Shown here: piece after piece, positions 15,824 to 23,884 of the stretch
How the letters are laid out: every line of letters starts with the position of its first letter
How positions within the stretch are numbered: position 1 is the stretch's first letter
NCBI GenBank assembly: GCA_030152805.1
Contig: JASLIG010000020.1
Coordinates: forward strand, 1 to 64,000
Direction of reading: 5' to 3'
DNA: 64,000 nucleotides
Source: Solirubrobacterales bacterium
GTDB lineage: Bacteria > Actinomycetota > Thermoleophilia > Solirubrobacterales > 70-9
The notes under the pieces: generated by a model
What the model saw: only the letters and a program-made list of their open reading frames with translations
Databases searched by the model: none
What the model was told of the DNA's origin: nothing
Made by a program: the position numbers and the translations under genes

Positions 15824-16309
15824 TCAGCCGCAGACGGGCCAGGGCGAAGATCCGGACTGGGCGTAAAGCAAAGCTGCGCGGTAGTCCTGCTCGGACTCGG
15901 AAGCTTGTGCCGGGTCGCCGCTGCCACCGACGGATTCCCAGGTGCCGTAGTCGAACTGGTACTTGCCGCGGTAGGTGCCGTCTGAGGAAACCGCCGTCGG
16001 GTCGCCGCCCGACTCGCAGGCCCCGATGGCGTCGAGCGTTTCCGGCGAGACGCCGCCGGGAAGCGAAGCGAACAGCTCGCGCCGCCTGCGCCGTGCTTCG
16101 GCGCGGTGGACCGCCTTCAGGTGGGCAACGGTGATCCGGATCGTCTCGTGGAAGCTGACGACCGGGCGCTGCAGGACGCTGATCTTGGCCGGCTTAGCAT
16201 CGGCGACGCCGGTCCGTTGTGGGGAGTCCCCACTCGCCGCAAGGGCGGCAGCGGGGAAGGCGATGCAGGCAACCAGGACAGGAATGAAATATGTGCGTTT
16301 TGTGAGCAA
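15824..16309 (-). CDS. Secreted Rpf/transglycosylase-like protein
   Basis: A 161-residue exported protein: signal peptide to about residue 24 (AAALAA), a basic linker, and a C-terminal domain of about 70 residues with LDAIGACESGGDPTAV and GKYQFDYGTWESVGG, the lysozyme-like fold of resuscitation-promoting factors, including the catalytic Glu of the ACESGG motif. It should cleave peptidoglycan during growth or revival. The TTG start is the first in frame. A CRP-like operator lies 42 bases upstream. Confidence 0.85.
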   Translation of the reverse strand: MLTKRTYFIPVLVACIAFPAAALAASGDSPQRTGVADAKPAKISVLQRPVVSFHETIRITVAHLKAVHRAEARRRRRELFASLPGGVSPETLDAIGACESGGDPTAVSSDGTYRGKYQFDYGTWESVGGSGDPAQASESEQDYRAALLYAQSGSSPWPVCG

Positions 16310-16343
16310 GCGCGGGACCGTGCCGGTATTTGCAGCGACGGAA

Positions 16344-16359
16344 CGTGATCGCGCTCACA
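16344..16359 (-). promoter_or_regulatory. CRP-like operator before the Rpf-like gene
   Basis: CGTGA-N6-TCACA, matching nine of ten bases of the CRP-family consensus TGTGA-N6-TCACA. The centre is about 42 bases before the TTG start. It lies in the divergent gap, so it may also affect the gene at 16470. Confidence 0.6.
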
Positions 16360-16469
16360 CAACAGCCAAGATGCAGCGGAACCTGCACTTCTCGTACATA
16401 GAAAATAGTTTGTTTTTATTCAGGGACCTCTTAGTCTGCCGCGCGACCACTTCAAACAAGGGGAGATAG

Positions 16470-16790
16470 ATGAAGGTCAAGGTCGCGCTGTTGAGTCTCG
16501 TCGCCGTGCTGCTGCTTGGCGCCGTCGCGGAGGCGTCTGGCTTCCTTCCGTTCGGGCAGGCCCGCCGGTTCACCAAGGCGTGGGTCAGCGAAGCCTGTGA
16601 AGAGCGGGGCCCTTCGTGCACGACTTGGAAGGTGGGGCACTGCGCTCGCATCGCCCCGGAGCGGGTCGACTGCGTCGCCGCCATCGCCTTCAAAAGCGGC
16701 GAATTTTGCGTCTTCATCCTTGAAAACAGGCTCAAGAGCGACGGCTATGTCCACCAACGCAGGAGACATACCCGCTGCGAACACGCCTAG
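16470..16790 (+). CDS. Small cysteine-containing secreted protein, unknown
   Basis: 106 residues: a clear signal peptide (KVKVALLSLVAVLLLGAVAEA), then a mature part with six cysteines (C..C, HC, DC, FC, RC) suggesting three disulfides. The ATG has AAGGGGAGA six bases upstream, one of the best ribosome sites in the window. It is divergent from the Rpf-like gene across an AT-rich promoter gap. No family recognised. Confidence 0.75.
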   Translation: MKVKVALLSLVAVLLLGAVAEASGFLPFGQARRFTKAWVSEACEERGPSCTTWKVGHCARIAPERVDCVAAIAFKSGEFCVFILENRLKSDGYVHQRRRHTRCEHA

Positions 16791-16857
16791 CTGATCGATT
16801 CCACGGCCTGCCCATATCCAGGCAGGATTGGGCGGGATGGCGGGTGCACCTCTGCGG

Positions 16858-16896
16858 GAATTGACACCTCAGCGCTGCGCGCTGGGGTGTCAATTC
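16858..16896. repeat. 18-bp inverted repeat (hairpin) without T-tract
   Basis: Arms 16858-16875 and 16879-16896 match at 17 of 18 positions (the mismatch forms G-U in RNA), with a TGC loop. It lies between convergent genes; possibly a bidirectional terminator or a repeat element. Confidence 0.65.
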
Positions 16897-16957
16897 GACC
16901 GCAGGACGGCCGGTCTCCCTCCCAAGGGGTCGTGGGATCGATCGTCTAGCGGGGGTT

Positions 16958-18001
16958 TCAGACGGCCATGGCGCTGACCATCGCCAGGCTCGGCAGCGTC
17001 CGGAAGGTCTTCTTCTCGGCCGGCCCGAAGCCCGCCTCGGCGAGCCAGCCAGAAACCTGCTCGACGGTGTAGGTGTCGGCACCGGAGGTGAGGTGGAAGA
17101 AAAGACCGAGGATTGAGCCGGAGTCTGGTTTCCGACCCTCCGGGCGGTCATAGAGCTCGAGCACGCAGAGCGGCGAGCCGGGCCGCAGCACTGCGCGGAT
17201 ACGGGCGAACAGCTGCTTTGCCTGCTCGGGACTGAGGTGGTGGACGATGTTGAAGCAGAGGGCGCCGTCGTGGGGACCGCCGAAATCGGCCTCGAACATG
17301 TCGCCCTCGACGTGGTGGACGCGGTCGTCCATTCCAGCGCCGGAGACAATCTCGCGGCCGATCCGGGCGCTACCCGGAAGGTCGACGATCGTCGCCTTGA
17401 GGCCGGGATGGTGGCGGCAAAGCGCCATTGAGAACTCGCCGTGGGCGCCGGCGACGTCGAGCAGCGAGTGGGCGCCCCGCTGCAGCGGCACCGCCTTGGC
17501 GACCTCGTCGGAGCTGAGCCGGGCGATCTGGTACTGGCCGCGGATGTAGGAGCGCCAGTACGGATCGTCAGCAGTCTTGTCGTGCAGCTCAACGTGATGG
17601 CCTTCGCGGACGAGGTCCTCGAGGCCTTGCCACCACTGCCAGTATTCGGCCGTGTCGGCGAGAAAGTCGCCGACGTAGTGCTCGGAGCTGGGGTCGAGCC
17701 AGCGGCGGGCACGATCGCTCATCTCGTAGCGCCCGTCGGCGCGAATCTCTACGTGGCCGAGCGAAGCGATCACATCGAGCAGCAGCTCCGTTCCGGCCGC
17801 CTGCAGACCGAGGTGTTCGGCCAGCTCAGCCGGCTCACGCGGGCCCTCGGCCAGCGCCGCGAGAACGCCGGTGCGTTGCGCGACCTGCAGCGAGCGCGCC
17901 ACCGGCATGCCGAACATCGCCTCCCCGATCGGAGTCGGGAGACGATTGAGCATCAGCCCGAGCCTCTCGGTCAACCCATCCGGCACAGCGGCGATTCGCA
18001 T
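16958..18001 (-). CDS. SAM-dependent O-methyltransferase with dimerisation domain
   Basis: 347 residues. An N-terminal winged-helix dimerisation domain (about 25-110, with LAALAEGPREPAELAEHLGL) is followed by a Rossmann methyltransferase with SAM loop SLLDVAGAHGEFS, acidic VDLPGSARIG, and CVLELYDRPEG. This is the small-molecule O-methyltransferase arrangement of secondary metabolism. The ATG is 7 bases from TAGGCT, so the mRNA is probably leaderless. Substrate unknown. Confidence 0.85.
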   Translation of the reverse strand: MRIAAVPDGLTERLGLMLNRLPTPIGEAMFGMPVARSLQVAQRTGVLAALAEGPREPAELAEHLGLQAAGTELLLDVIASLGHVEIRADGRYEMSDRARRWLDPSSEHYVGDFLADTAEYWQWWQGLEDLVREGHHVELHDKTADDPYWRSYIRGQYQIARLSSDEVAKAVPLQRGAHSLLDVAGAHGEFSMALCRHHPGLKATIVDLPGSARIGREIVSGAGMDDRVHHVEGDMFEADFGGPHDGALCFNIVHHLSPEQAKQLFARIRAVLRPGSPLCVLELYDRPEGRKPDSGSILGLFFHLTSGADTYTVEQVSGWLAEAGFGPAEKKTFRTLPSLAMVSAMAV

Positions 18002-18008
18002 CGAATGC

Positions 18009-18014
18009 AGCCTA
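18009..18014 (-). promoter_or_regulatory. -10 box of leaderless promoter for the methyltransferase
   Basis: TAGGCT on the minus strand ends 7 bases before the ATG at 18001. Confidence 0.5.
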
Positions 18015-18066
18015 GCCGCCCGCGCCCGCCGAGGGCGCAGACCGGCTCAACCGCCATCATCCCTGC

Positions 18067-18918
18067 ATCGACGGTCAATCCTCGACTTCACGGCTCCTCC
18101 TCGCCTGCTCCGACCGGCCCGGCCTGATCGCCGCGGTCAGCGGCTTTCTCGCTGACGCCGGGCTCAACATCGTCGATGCCGACCAGCACTCCAGCAACGA
18201 GGGTCGCTTCTTCATGCGCATGGTCTTCGACGCGGTACCGAAGGCCGAGCGCGCGGAGATCTACGGGCGATTCGAGGCCGAGATTGCCAGGCGCTTCGAG
18301 ATGGAGCACCGCTTCGCCGAGTCGAGCGAGCACAAGCGGCTGGCGATCATGGTCTCGCGCGAAGACCATTGCCTGTCCGACCTACTCTGGCGTTGGCGCA
18401 GTGGTGAGCTGGGCGCCGAGGTGACCGCTGTGATCTCCAACCATGCCGACCACCGCGAGCAGGTTGCCTCGCTTGGACTGCCCTTTCACCACGTTCCGGT
18501 CGAAGCCGACAGCAAGGGCGAAGCGGAGGCCCGCGTGCTCGACATGCTCGACGGTATTGATCTACTCGTGCTGGCCCGCTATATGCAGATCCTCTCCGCC
18601 GATTTCCTGCGGCGGCTCGGCGCTCCCGCGATCAACATCCACCACAGCTTCCTGCCCGCCTTCGTCGGCGCCGACCCCTACCGCCGCGCCCACGAGCGCG
18701 GCGTCAAGCTGATCGGGGCGACCGCGCACTACGTCACCGAGGAACTCGACGCGGGGCCGATCATCGACCAGGACGTGACCAGAGTCAGCCATCGCGACGA
18801 GGTCGTCGACCTGGAGCGGATCGGTCGTGACATCGAGCGCCTGGTGCTCGCCCGCGCCGTCAAGGCTCACCTCGACGACCGCGTCCTTCTGGACGGCGCC
18901 CGCACGATCGTCTTCTGA
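18067..18918 (+). CDS. purU: Formyltetrahydrofolate deformylase PurU
   Basis: Hydrolyses 10-formyl-THF to formate and THF. An N-terminal ACT domain (LLLACSDRPGLIAAVSGFL, then HSSNEGRFFMRM) precedes a formyl-transferase-like domain with catalytic residues in NIHHSFLPAF and GATAHYVTEELDAGPII. The first in-frame ATG (18214) would delete most of the ACT domain. Upstream to the TAG at 18013 there is no ATG, GTG or TTG. I place the start at ATC 18067, giving about 283 residues, the family length; a sequence error or rare start codon is implied. Confidence 0.8.
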   Translation: MDGQSSTSRLLLACSDRPGLIAAVSGFLADAGLNIVDADQHSSNEGRFFMRMVFDAVPKAERAEIYGRFEAEIARRFEMEHRFAESSEHKRLAIMVSREDHCLSDLLWRWRSGELGAEVTAVISNHADHREQVASLGLPFHHVPVEADSKGEAEARVLDMLDGIDLLVLARYMQILSADFLRRLGAPAINIHHSFLPAFVGADPYRRAHERGVKLIGATAHYVTEELDAGPIIDQDVTRVSHRDEVVDLERIGRDIERLVLARAVKAHLDDRVLLDGARTIVF

Positions 18919-18973
18919 CCGCGTATCCGACTTTGACCCCACTGGGGCGGGGTCAAAGTCGGATACGCGGTCA
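18916..18973. repeat. 25-bp perfect inverted repeat downstream of purU
   Basis: Arms 18916-18940 and 18949-18973 are exact complements around an 8-base centre. The left arm begins inside the purU stop codon. No T-tract follows. It could act as an RNA-stabilising 3' hairpin or be a mobile repeat. Confidence 0.8.
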
Positions 18974-18984
18974 GTGATGAGATG

Positions 18985-19004
18985 AACTGGCTAGTCAGCC
19001 AGTT
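18985..19004 (+). promoter_or_regulatory. Palindromic operator before the P450 gene
   Basis: AACTGGCT / AGCCAGTT arms with AGTC between form a 20-bp inverted repeat ending 7 bases before the TATGGT -10 box. Its size and place suit a TetR-type repressor. Confidence 0.5.
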
Positions 19005-19011
19005 GATGTTC

Positions 19012-19017
19012 TATGGT
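19012..19017 (+). promoter_or_regulatory. -10 box of leaderless promoter for the P450 gene
   Basis: TATGGT ends 7 bases before the ATG at 19025, which decides between that ATG and the one at 19013. Confidence 0.5.
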
Positions 19018-19024
19018 GCTTTCG

Positions 19025-20380
19025 ATGGAGCAGGCAACGATCCGACACACCCCCGCCGCGGTAACCGCGCGTACAGAGCCGCCACCCGGCTCCAAAGCCC
19101 CGTCGCTGCTACAGGCCCTGCGCTATGCGCGCGATCCGCTCGGCTTCCTGATCCACCTGCAGCGTCGCTACGGGGACATCTTCAGCCTCTCCTTTCCTTT
19201 CTTCGGCAGGCTCTACTACGTCGCCGACCCGGCGCTCGTCAAGGCGATGTTCACCGGCTCGCCCGCGCAGTTCCACGCCGGCGAGGCCAACGCCACCGTG
19301 CTCGAGCCGGCGCTCGGGCCGAACTCGGTCCTCACCCTCGACGACGCGCCGCACATGCAGCAGCGCAAGCTGCTCCTGCCGCCCTTCCACGGCGAGCGGA
19401 TCCGCGGCTACGGCGAGCTGATTCGCGAGATGACCCGCCAGCAGATGGAGACCTGGCCGGTCGGCGAGCCCTTCGCCCTGCGGCCACACACCCAGCGGAT
19501 CACCCTGGCGGTGATCATGCGCGCGGTCTTCGGCGTTCACGACGAGGAGCGCCTGGAGCGCTTCGAGCGCCTGATCGACGACTTCAGCAAGCGGGTCGGC
19601 CTGATCACCACCTTCCCCGCCCTGCGTCGCAACTTCGGGCCCGGCAGCCCCTGGCCGCGCTTCCTGCGCTCACGCGAACGGCTCGACGAGTTCATCTACG
19701 AGGAGATCGGCCTGCGCCGCGCCGAGGTCGAAGCCGGCGAGGAGGGGAACGACGACGTCCTCTCACTGCTCCTCCAAGCGCGCCATGACGACGGCAGCCC
19801 GATGAGCGACGAAGAGCTGCGCGACGAGCTCGTCACCGTGCTCGGCGCCGGCCACGAGACGACCGCTACCGGCCTCGCCTGGGCGATGGAGCGCCTGCTG
19901 CGCACCCCGCGCGTGCTGGCGAAGCTGCGCGAGTCGATCGCGGCCGGCGAGGACGACTACCTCGACGCCACGGTCAAAGAGACGCTGCGAGCCCGGCCGG
20001 TGATCGTCGACGTCGCCCGCCGGCTCACCGCGCCGGCGCAGATCGGTGGCTACGAGCTGCCCGGGGGCAGCTTCGTGATGGCGGCGATCGCCGCCCTGCA
20101 CTATCGCGAGGACCTTTTCCCCGAACCGGAGGAGTTCCGGCCGGAGCGCTTCCTCGAGGAAAAGGCGGACAACTACGCCTGGATCCCCTTCGGCGGCGGC
20201 GTGCGGCGCTGCATCGGTGCCGCCTTCGCCGAATACGAGATGCGAATCGTCCTGCGCGAGTTCGTCGGGAGCGCCGAGCTCAGTGCTCCCAACCCCAAGC
20301 CGGAGGCGGTCAAGGTGCGCAACATCACCCTGGCGCCGGGCAAGGGCACCCTGGTCAGGCTGGATCGGCCGCTGCGCTGA
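19025..20380 (+). CDS. Cytochrome P450
   Basis: 451 residues with all P450 landmarks: I-helix AGHETT, K-helix ETLRARP, the PERF segment (FRPERF), and the heme loop FGGGVRRCIG with the thiolate cysteine near residue 396. The long N-terminus without a membrane anchor means a soluble bacterial monooxygenase; the layout resembles CYP110/CYP138-like fatty or hydrocarbon hydroxylases, but the substrate is not readable. No ferredoxin partner is adjacent. The last 26 bases overlap the end of the convergent ABC-F gene. Confidence 0.94.
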   Translation: MEQATIRHTPAAVTARTEPPPGSKAPSLLQALRYARDPLGFLIHLQRRYGDIFSLSFPFFGRLYYVADPALVKAMFTGSPAQFHAGEANATVLEPALGPNSVLTLDDAPHMQQRKLLLPPFHGERIRGYGELIREMTRQQMETWPVGEPFALRPHTQRITLAVIMRAVFGVHDEERLERFERLIDDFSKRVGLITTFPALRRNFGPGSPWPRFLRSRERLDEFIYEEIGLRRAEVEAGEEGNDDVLSLLLQARHDDGSPMSDEELRDELVTVLGAGHETTATGLAWAMERLLRTPRVLAKLRESIAAGEDDYLDATVKETLRARPVIVDVARRLTAPAQIGGYELPGGSFVMAAIAALHYREDLFPEPEEFRPERFLEEKADNYAWIPFGGGVRRCIGAAFAEYEMRIVLREFVGSAELSAPNPKPEAVKVRNITLAPGKGTLVRLDRPLR

Positions 20381-22265
20381 GGAGGCGTTCGGCCTCCTCC
20401 CATTCCTCGTAGAGCTCGGCGACCTTGCGCTTTGCCGCCTCGTGACGCTCGCCCGCCCGTTCGGATCTCTCAGGCGTCGACCAGGTCGCGGGGTCGGAGA
20501 GTTCGTCCTCCACGTCGCGGAGCTCCGCTTCCGCCGCCTCGACCTTCTCGGCGAGGCGGCTCGCCTTGCGCGCCGCCCGCTGCGCCACGAGCGCCGGGCG
20601 CTGGCGCTTGCCGTCTTTGCTCGACCGCTTCGCCGCAGCCGCCGAAGCGGTCGCGGCTTCCGCGTCTTCGTCGCGCCGGCGCTGGTACTCGGCCCAGCCG
20701 CTCGGGTGGCTGCGCAGCTCGCCGTCCTCGCAGACGATCGTGCGACTGCCGACGGCCTCGAGCAGGGCCCGATCGTGGGAGACGAGTATCACCGCTCCCG
20801 GGAAGGCAGAGAGCGCGTCCTCGAGCGCCTCGCGGCTCTCGACGTCGAGATGGTTGGTCGGCTCGTCGAGGATCAGCACGTTGGCGCCGGAAGCGACCAG
20901 GATCGCCAGGGAGAGGCGGCGCTGCTCGCCGCCGGAGATGTCGTCGAGCGATTTCTCGACGTCGCTGCCGGAAAAGAGGAAGCCGCCGAGCAGGTCGCGT
21001 GCCTTCTGGCCGCTGAGCCCCGTCTCGCGCTGGGCGGCGTCGAGCACCGTCCCCTCCCCCGCGGCGCTCTCGGCGTGCTGTGAGAGGTAGCCGATCTTGA
21101 CGTTGTGTCCCGTCCGCACCGAGCCGGAAGCGGGCTCGCGGCGCCCGGCAAGCGCGTCGATCAGCGTCGTCTTGCCGGCGCCGTTGGGCCCGACGAGGAC
21201 GACGTGCTCGTCGCGCTCGACTTCGAGGTTGGCGTCGTCGAGCAGGGTGCGGCCGGGGACCTCGATCGTCCCGTTGACGAGTTTCAGGACGACGCGGCCA
21301 GGTCGCTCCGGCTTGACGAAGGAGAAACGCAGGTCGCGACGGTCGCGGGCCTCGGCCTTGACCCCGTCGCGCTTGATTTTCTCGATCATCTTCAGTCGCG
21401 ACTGCGCCTGTTTGGCCTTCGTCGCCTTGTAGCGGAAGCGCTCGACGAAACGCTCCATGCGGTCGATCTCCGCCTGCTGGCGCTCGATCGCCTTGCCACG
21501 GGCGATCTCCCGCGCCGCCTGTTCCTTGCGCCAGGCGTGCCAGGGCCCGGCGAAGAAACGACCGCGCTGGGCCTCCAGCTCCAGCACCGAGGTGCCGACC
21601 GCCTCGAGGAACCAGCGGTCGTGGGCGACGAGGACGACCGCGGCGTCGAGGTCGACGAGGTAGCGCTCCAGCCATTCCAGCGAGGGGATGTCGAGGTGGT
21701 TCGTCGGCTCGTCGAGCAGCAGCAGGTCGGGGCGGGTGGCGAGGGCGCGGGCGAGCGAAGCGCGGGTCAGCTCGCCGCCGGAGAAGGTCGAAAGCCGCCG
21801 CGCCGCGGCCTCGTCATCGAAGCCGAGGCCGCCGAGCACGGCGAGCACGTCGTCGCGCCAGCGGTAGCCGCCACCGGCTTCGAGGCGCTGCTGGGCGGCC
21901 GAGTAGGCGCGCATCGTCTCCTCGTCGGGCTCGCCCTGCCCCATCGTCGCCTCCAGGCGCGCCAGCTCGGCCTCGGTCTCCTCCATCTCGGCACGGCCGG
22001 AAAAGACGTAGTCGCCGAGCGAGATCGCGGCGTCGCGGGGCGGGCGCTGGTCATGCAGCGCCACGCGCGCGCCTTTCTGAAGTGAGATGCTGCCGGCGTC
22101 GACGGGTCGCTCCCCCGCAAGCACGCGCAGCAGCGTCGACTTGCCGGCGCCGTTGCGACCGGAGAGCGTCATCCGCTCGCGGGGCTCGAGCTTGAAGGAG
22201 ACGTCGGCGAACAGCAGCTCACCGCCCGCGTAGACGTCGATCGTTGTCGCTGTGGCGATCGCCAT
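20355..22265 (-). CDS. ABC-F family ATPase
   Basis: 636 residues with two ABC domains in one chain and no membrane segments: Walker A GRNGAGKST and GPNGAGKTT, Walker B LLLLDEPTNHLD and VLILDEPTNHLD, a P-site-tRNA-interaction linker between them, and a C-terminal coiled coil (about 560-630). ABC-F proteins act on ribosomes to relieve stalling or protect from antibiotics; which subgroup this is cannot be said. The ATG is 7 bases from TAGTGT. Confidence 0.93.
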   Translation of the reverse strand: MAIATATTIDVYAGGELLFADVSFKLEPRERMTLSGRNGAGKSTLLRVLAGERPVDAGSISLQKGARVALHDQRPPRDAAISLGDYVFSGRAEMEETEAELARLEATMGQGEPDEETMRAYSAAQQRLEAGGGYRWRDDVLAVLGGLGFDDEAAARRLSTFSGGELTRASLARALATRPDLLLLDEPTNHLDIPSLEWLERYLVDLDAAVVLVAHDRWFLEAVGTSVLELEAQRGRFFAGPWHAWRKEQAAREIARGKAIERQQAEIDRMERFVERFRYKATKAKQAQSRLKMIEKIKRDGVKAEARDRRDLRFSFVKPERPGRVVLKLVNGTIEVPGRTLLDDANLEVERDEHVVLVGPNGAGKTTLIDALAGRREPASGSVRTGHNVKIGYLSQHAESAAGEGTVLDAAQRETGLSGQKARDLLGGFLFSGSDVEKSLDDISGGEQRRLSLAILVASGANVLILDEPTNHLDVESREALEDALSAFPGAVILVSHDRALLEAVGSRTIVCEDGELRSHPSGWAEYQRRRDEDAEAATASAAAAKRSSKDGKRQRPALVAQRAARKASRLAEKVEAAEAELRDVEDELSDPATWSTPERSERAGERHEAAKRKVAELYEEWEEAERLLSAAADPA

Positions 22266-22272
22266 TCACCAA

Positions 22273-22278
22273 ACACTA
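22273..22278 (-). promoter_or_regulatory. -10 box of leaderless promoter for the ABC-F gene
   Basis: TAGTGT on the minus strand ends 7 bases before the ATG at 22265. A perfect 8-bp inverted repeat CTCGATCC/GGATCGAG (22289-22305) just upstream could be an operator. Confidence 0.5.
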
Positions 22279-22371
22279 CGCAGGCAACCTCGATCCGGGA
22301 TCGAGCCGACCTGGATCCTCGCTAGTTCTAATCAACGACCAGCCGGCCGCGGTCGCCGTTCGGGACCAGCC

Positions 22372-23736
22372 TCAGAGAGGAAGCAGTAGGTTTGTGACGT
22401 CGAGCAGGGGCTGCTGCGGACCTTCTTTCTCAGCGGTCCAATTAGTGTTGCCTTCTTCTTCGAGTTGTTTGCGAATTGCCACGACATCCGCTTTGGTTGC
22501 TGGGTTGGCTATCACAGCAAGAATTGCAGCTGCCCCCGCCACGGCTGGTGCCGCCATCGAGGTACCAGTCTTTAAGCCGTATCCTTGATTGAGAACAGTC
22601 GATAAGATGCAGACACCCGGCGCGACGATGTCTACCGCTGCACCCCAATTGCTCAAATTCGCCCAGGTATCGTCTTTCTCCGCACCCCATAAAGTTGATT
22701 GATAGTGAGTGAGATTACAAGGAGGTGTACTGCCCGTACCTCCTTTTTTCCCGTCGAAGTCGGCAATAGCGCCCACCGTGATTGCTTCGGGGCTTTTCGA
22801 CGGTGAAAAATTTTCGGCTTCTTTCGCCATGTTCCCCGCGGCAACAACTACAACTATTCCTTTTGAAACAGCCACGGCGATTGCTTTTTCAACATTTGAC
22901 CAGGTGCATTCAGTGGCAGGTGGGTCCGGATGACAGATGAGGCTCAGGTTCGCAACCTCGATTTCGGAGGCATGAGCAATAACCCAATTGAGCCCGGCGA
23001 GGACCCATGTTTCATCGGTTTCATTCTGCGCGTCGATCACCCTGACGGACCACAGGCGAGCACCGGGAGCCACGCCGACCACCCCTACGGAATTGTCCTT
23101 CGCCGCAGCGATACCGGCAACATGAGTGCCATGGCTGTTGCCGGCGCCTCCGCCTTCCCTACATTTTTCTTCTTTCGTTTTTGCTTCGGTGATTTCTTCG
23201 TCTTCTTCTGTGTCTTTGAATTTTTCTTTTTCTTTTTCCTCGGCAGCGGGCAGGCAGCTGACGGACTGCACGACGTTGAGATCCGGATGCGCAGCTTCGA
23301 TGCCGCTATCGAGTATCGCTATGTCCGATTCGACGGTTACGTCTTCTTTTTCGTTGATCGCAAGACTGCCGTTGTCGAGGGCGAAGACCCGTTTGACTCC
23401 AGTCGGAGTCGTCTGCGCCTCCCCTTCGCCCAGGGTATCCGGGGTGACGTGTCGAACCCTTGGATCGTGGCGCAGTGCCTTGACCGCCCTCTTGGAGAGG
23501 GTGGCTGAGTAGCCGATCGGCGCATAGCGATAGACGAAACCGAGACGCCCCCCATGCGCGGCGAGTTGGGCGCGAGCCACAGCGCGGGGATGGTCGATCG
23601 AATTCTTGAGGACGACGATGTAGCTGTGCGGTACCCGGATGCCCTGCGCGTTGTTTCCCCTAGCCGGCGGCGCCGCGCCGACCGGGGCCGAAAACCAAAG
23701 GGCACCGCATGTCAGGGTAGCCAGCCCGAGAAGCAA
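22372..23736 (-). CDS. Secreted subtilisin-like (S8) serine protease
   Basis: About 454 residues: signal sequence, inhibitor-I9 propeptide (SYIVVLKNSIDHP to about 100), and a subtilase domain with Asp143 in ILDSGIEAAHPDL, His202 in NSHGTHVAGIA and Ser393 in GTSMAAPAVAG. An unusual Lys/Glu-rich insert (about 165-195) separates Asp and His. Base composition is clearly more AT-rich than the neighbours, hinting at transfer. The promoter is clear, yet no canonical start lies in frame between it and this TTG; the signal peptide would read better if translation began further upstream. Confidence 0.88.
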   Translation of the reverse strand: MLLGLATLTCGALWFSAPVGAAPPARGNNAQGIRVPHSYIVVLKNSIDHPRAVARAQLAAHGGRLGFVYRYAPIGYSATLSKRAVKALRHDPRVRHVTPDTLGEGEAQTTPTGVKRVFALDNGSLAINEKEDVTVESDIAILDSGIEAAHPDLNVVQSVSCLPAAEEKEKEKFKDTEEDEEITEAKTKEEKCREGGGAGNSHGTHVAGIAAAKDNSVGVVGVAPGARLWSVRVIDAQNETDETWVLAGLNWVIAHASEIEVANLSLICHPDPPATECTWSNVEKAIAVAVSKGIVVVVAAGNMAKEAENFSPSKSPEAITVGAIADFDGKKGGTGSTPPCNLTHYQSTLWGAEKDDTWANLSNWGAAVDIVAPGVCILSTVLNQGYGLKTGTSMAAPAVAGAAAILAVIANPATKADVVAIRKQLEEEGNTNWTAEKEGPQQPLLDVTNLLLPL

Positions 23737-23794
23737 GCTGATACGGACCGAAGAACGCCGCGTGGATAATCGAGAGTCTCCTATTATTCAAGAT

Positions 23795-23823
23795 AGTTTA
23801 CATAATGCGCTTTGCAATGCCAA
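23795..23823 (-). promoter_or_regulatory. Promoter of the subtilisin-like protease
   Basis: TTGGCA (23818-23823) and TAAACT (23795-23800) with a 17-bp spacer; GGAG follows at 23778-23781. Confidence 0.6.
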
Positions 23824-23847
23824 GTAATCGAGATCCACGCCCTGGCG

Positions 23848-23853
23848 TAAGCT
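23848..23853 (+). promoter_or_regulatory. -10 box before the OsmC gene
   Basis: TAAGCT, 7 bases before a GTG at 23861; transcription there would give either a leaderless GTG start or a 24-base leader to the ATG at 23885. Confidence 0.45.
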
Positions 23854-23884
23854 GCGCCGCGTGCAGCGAGAGGAGCTACAAGCG

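Noticed and set aside
16310..16469. ydaO-type c-di-AMP riboswitch before the Rpf-like gene
   Set aside because: Expected from other actinobacteria, but the conserved ydaO core was not found in this short gap; the CRP-like site is the only strong signal.
23764..23800. TTG at about 23787 as the protease start
   Set aside because: It opens a different frame that stops early and does not join the protease without a frameshift.
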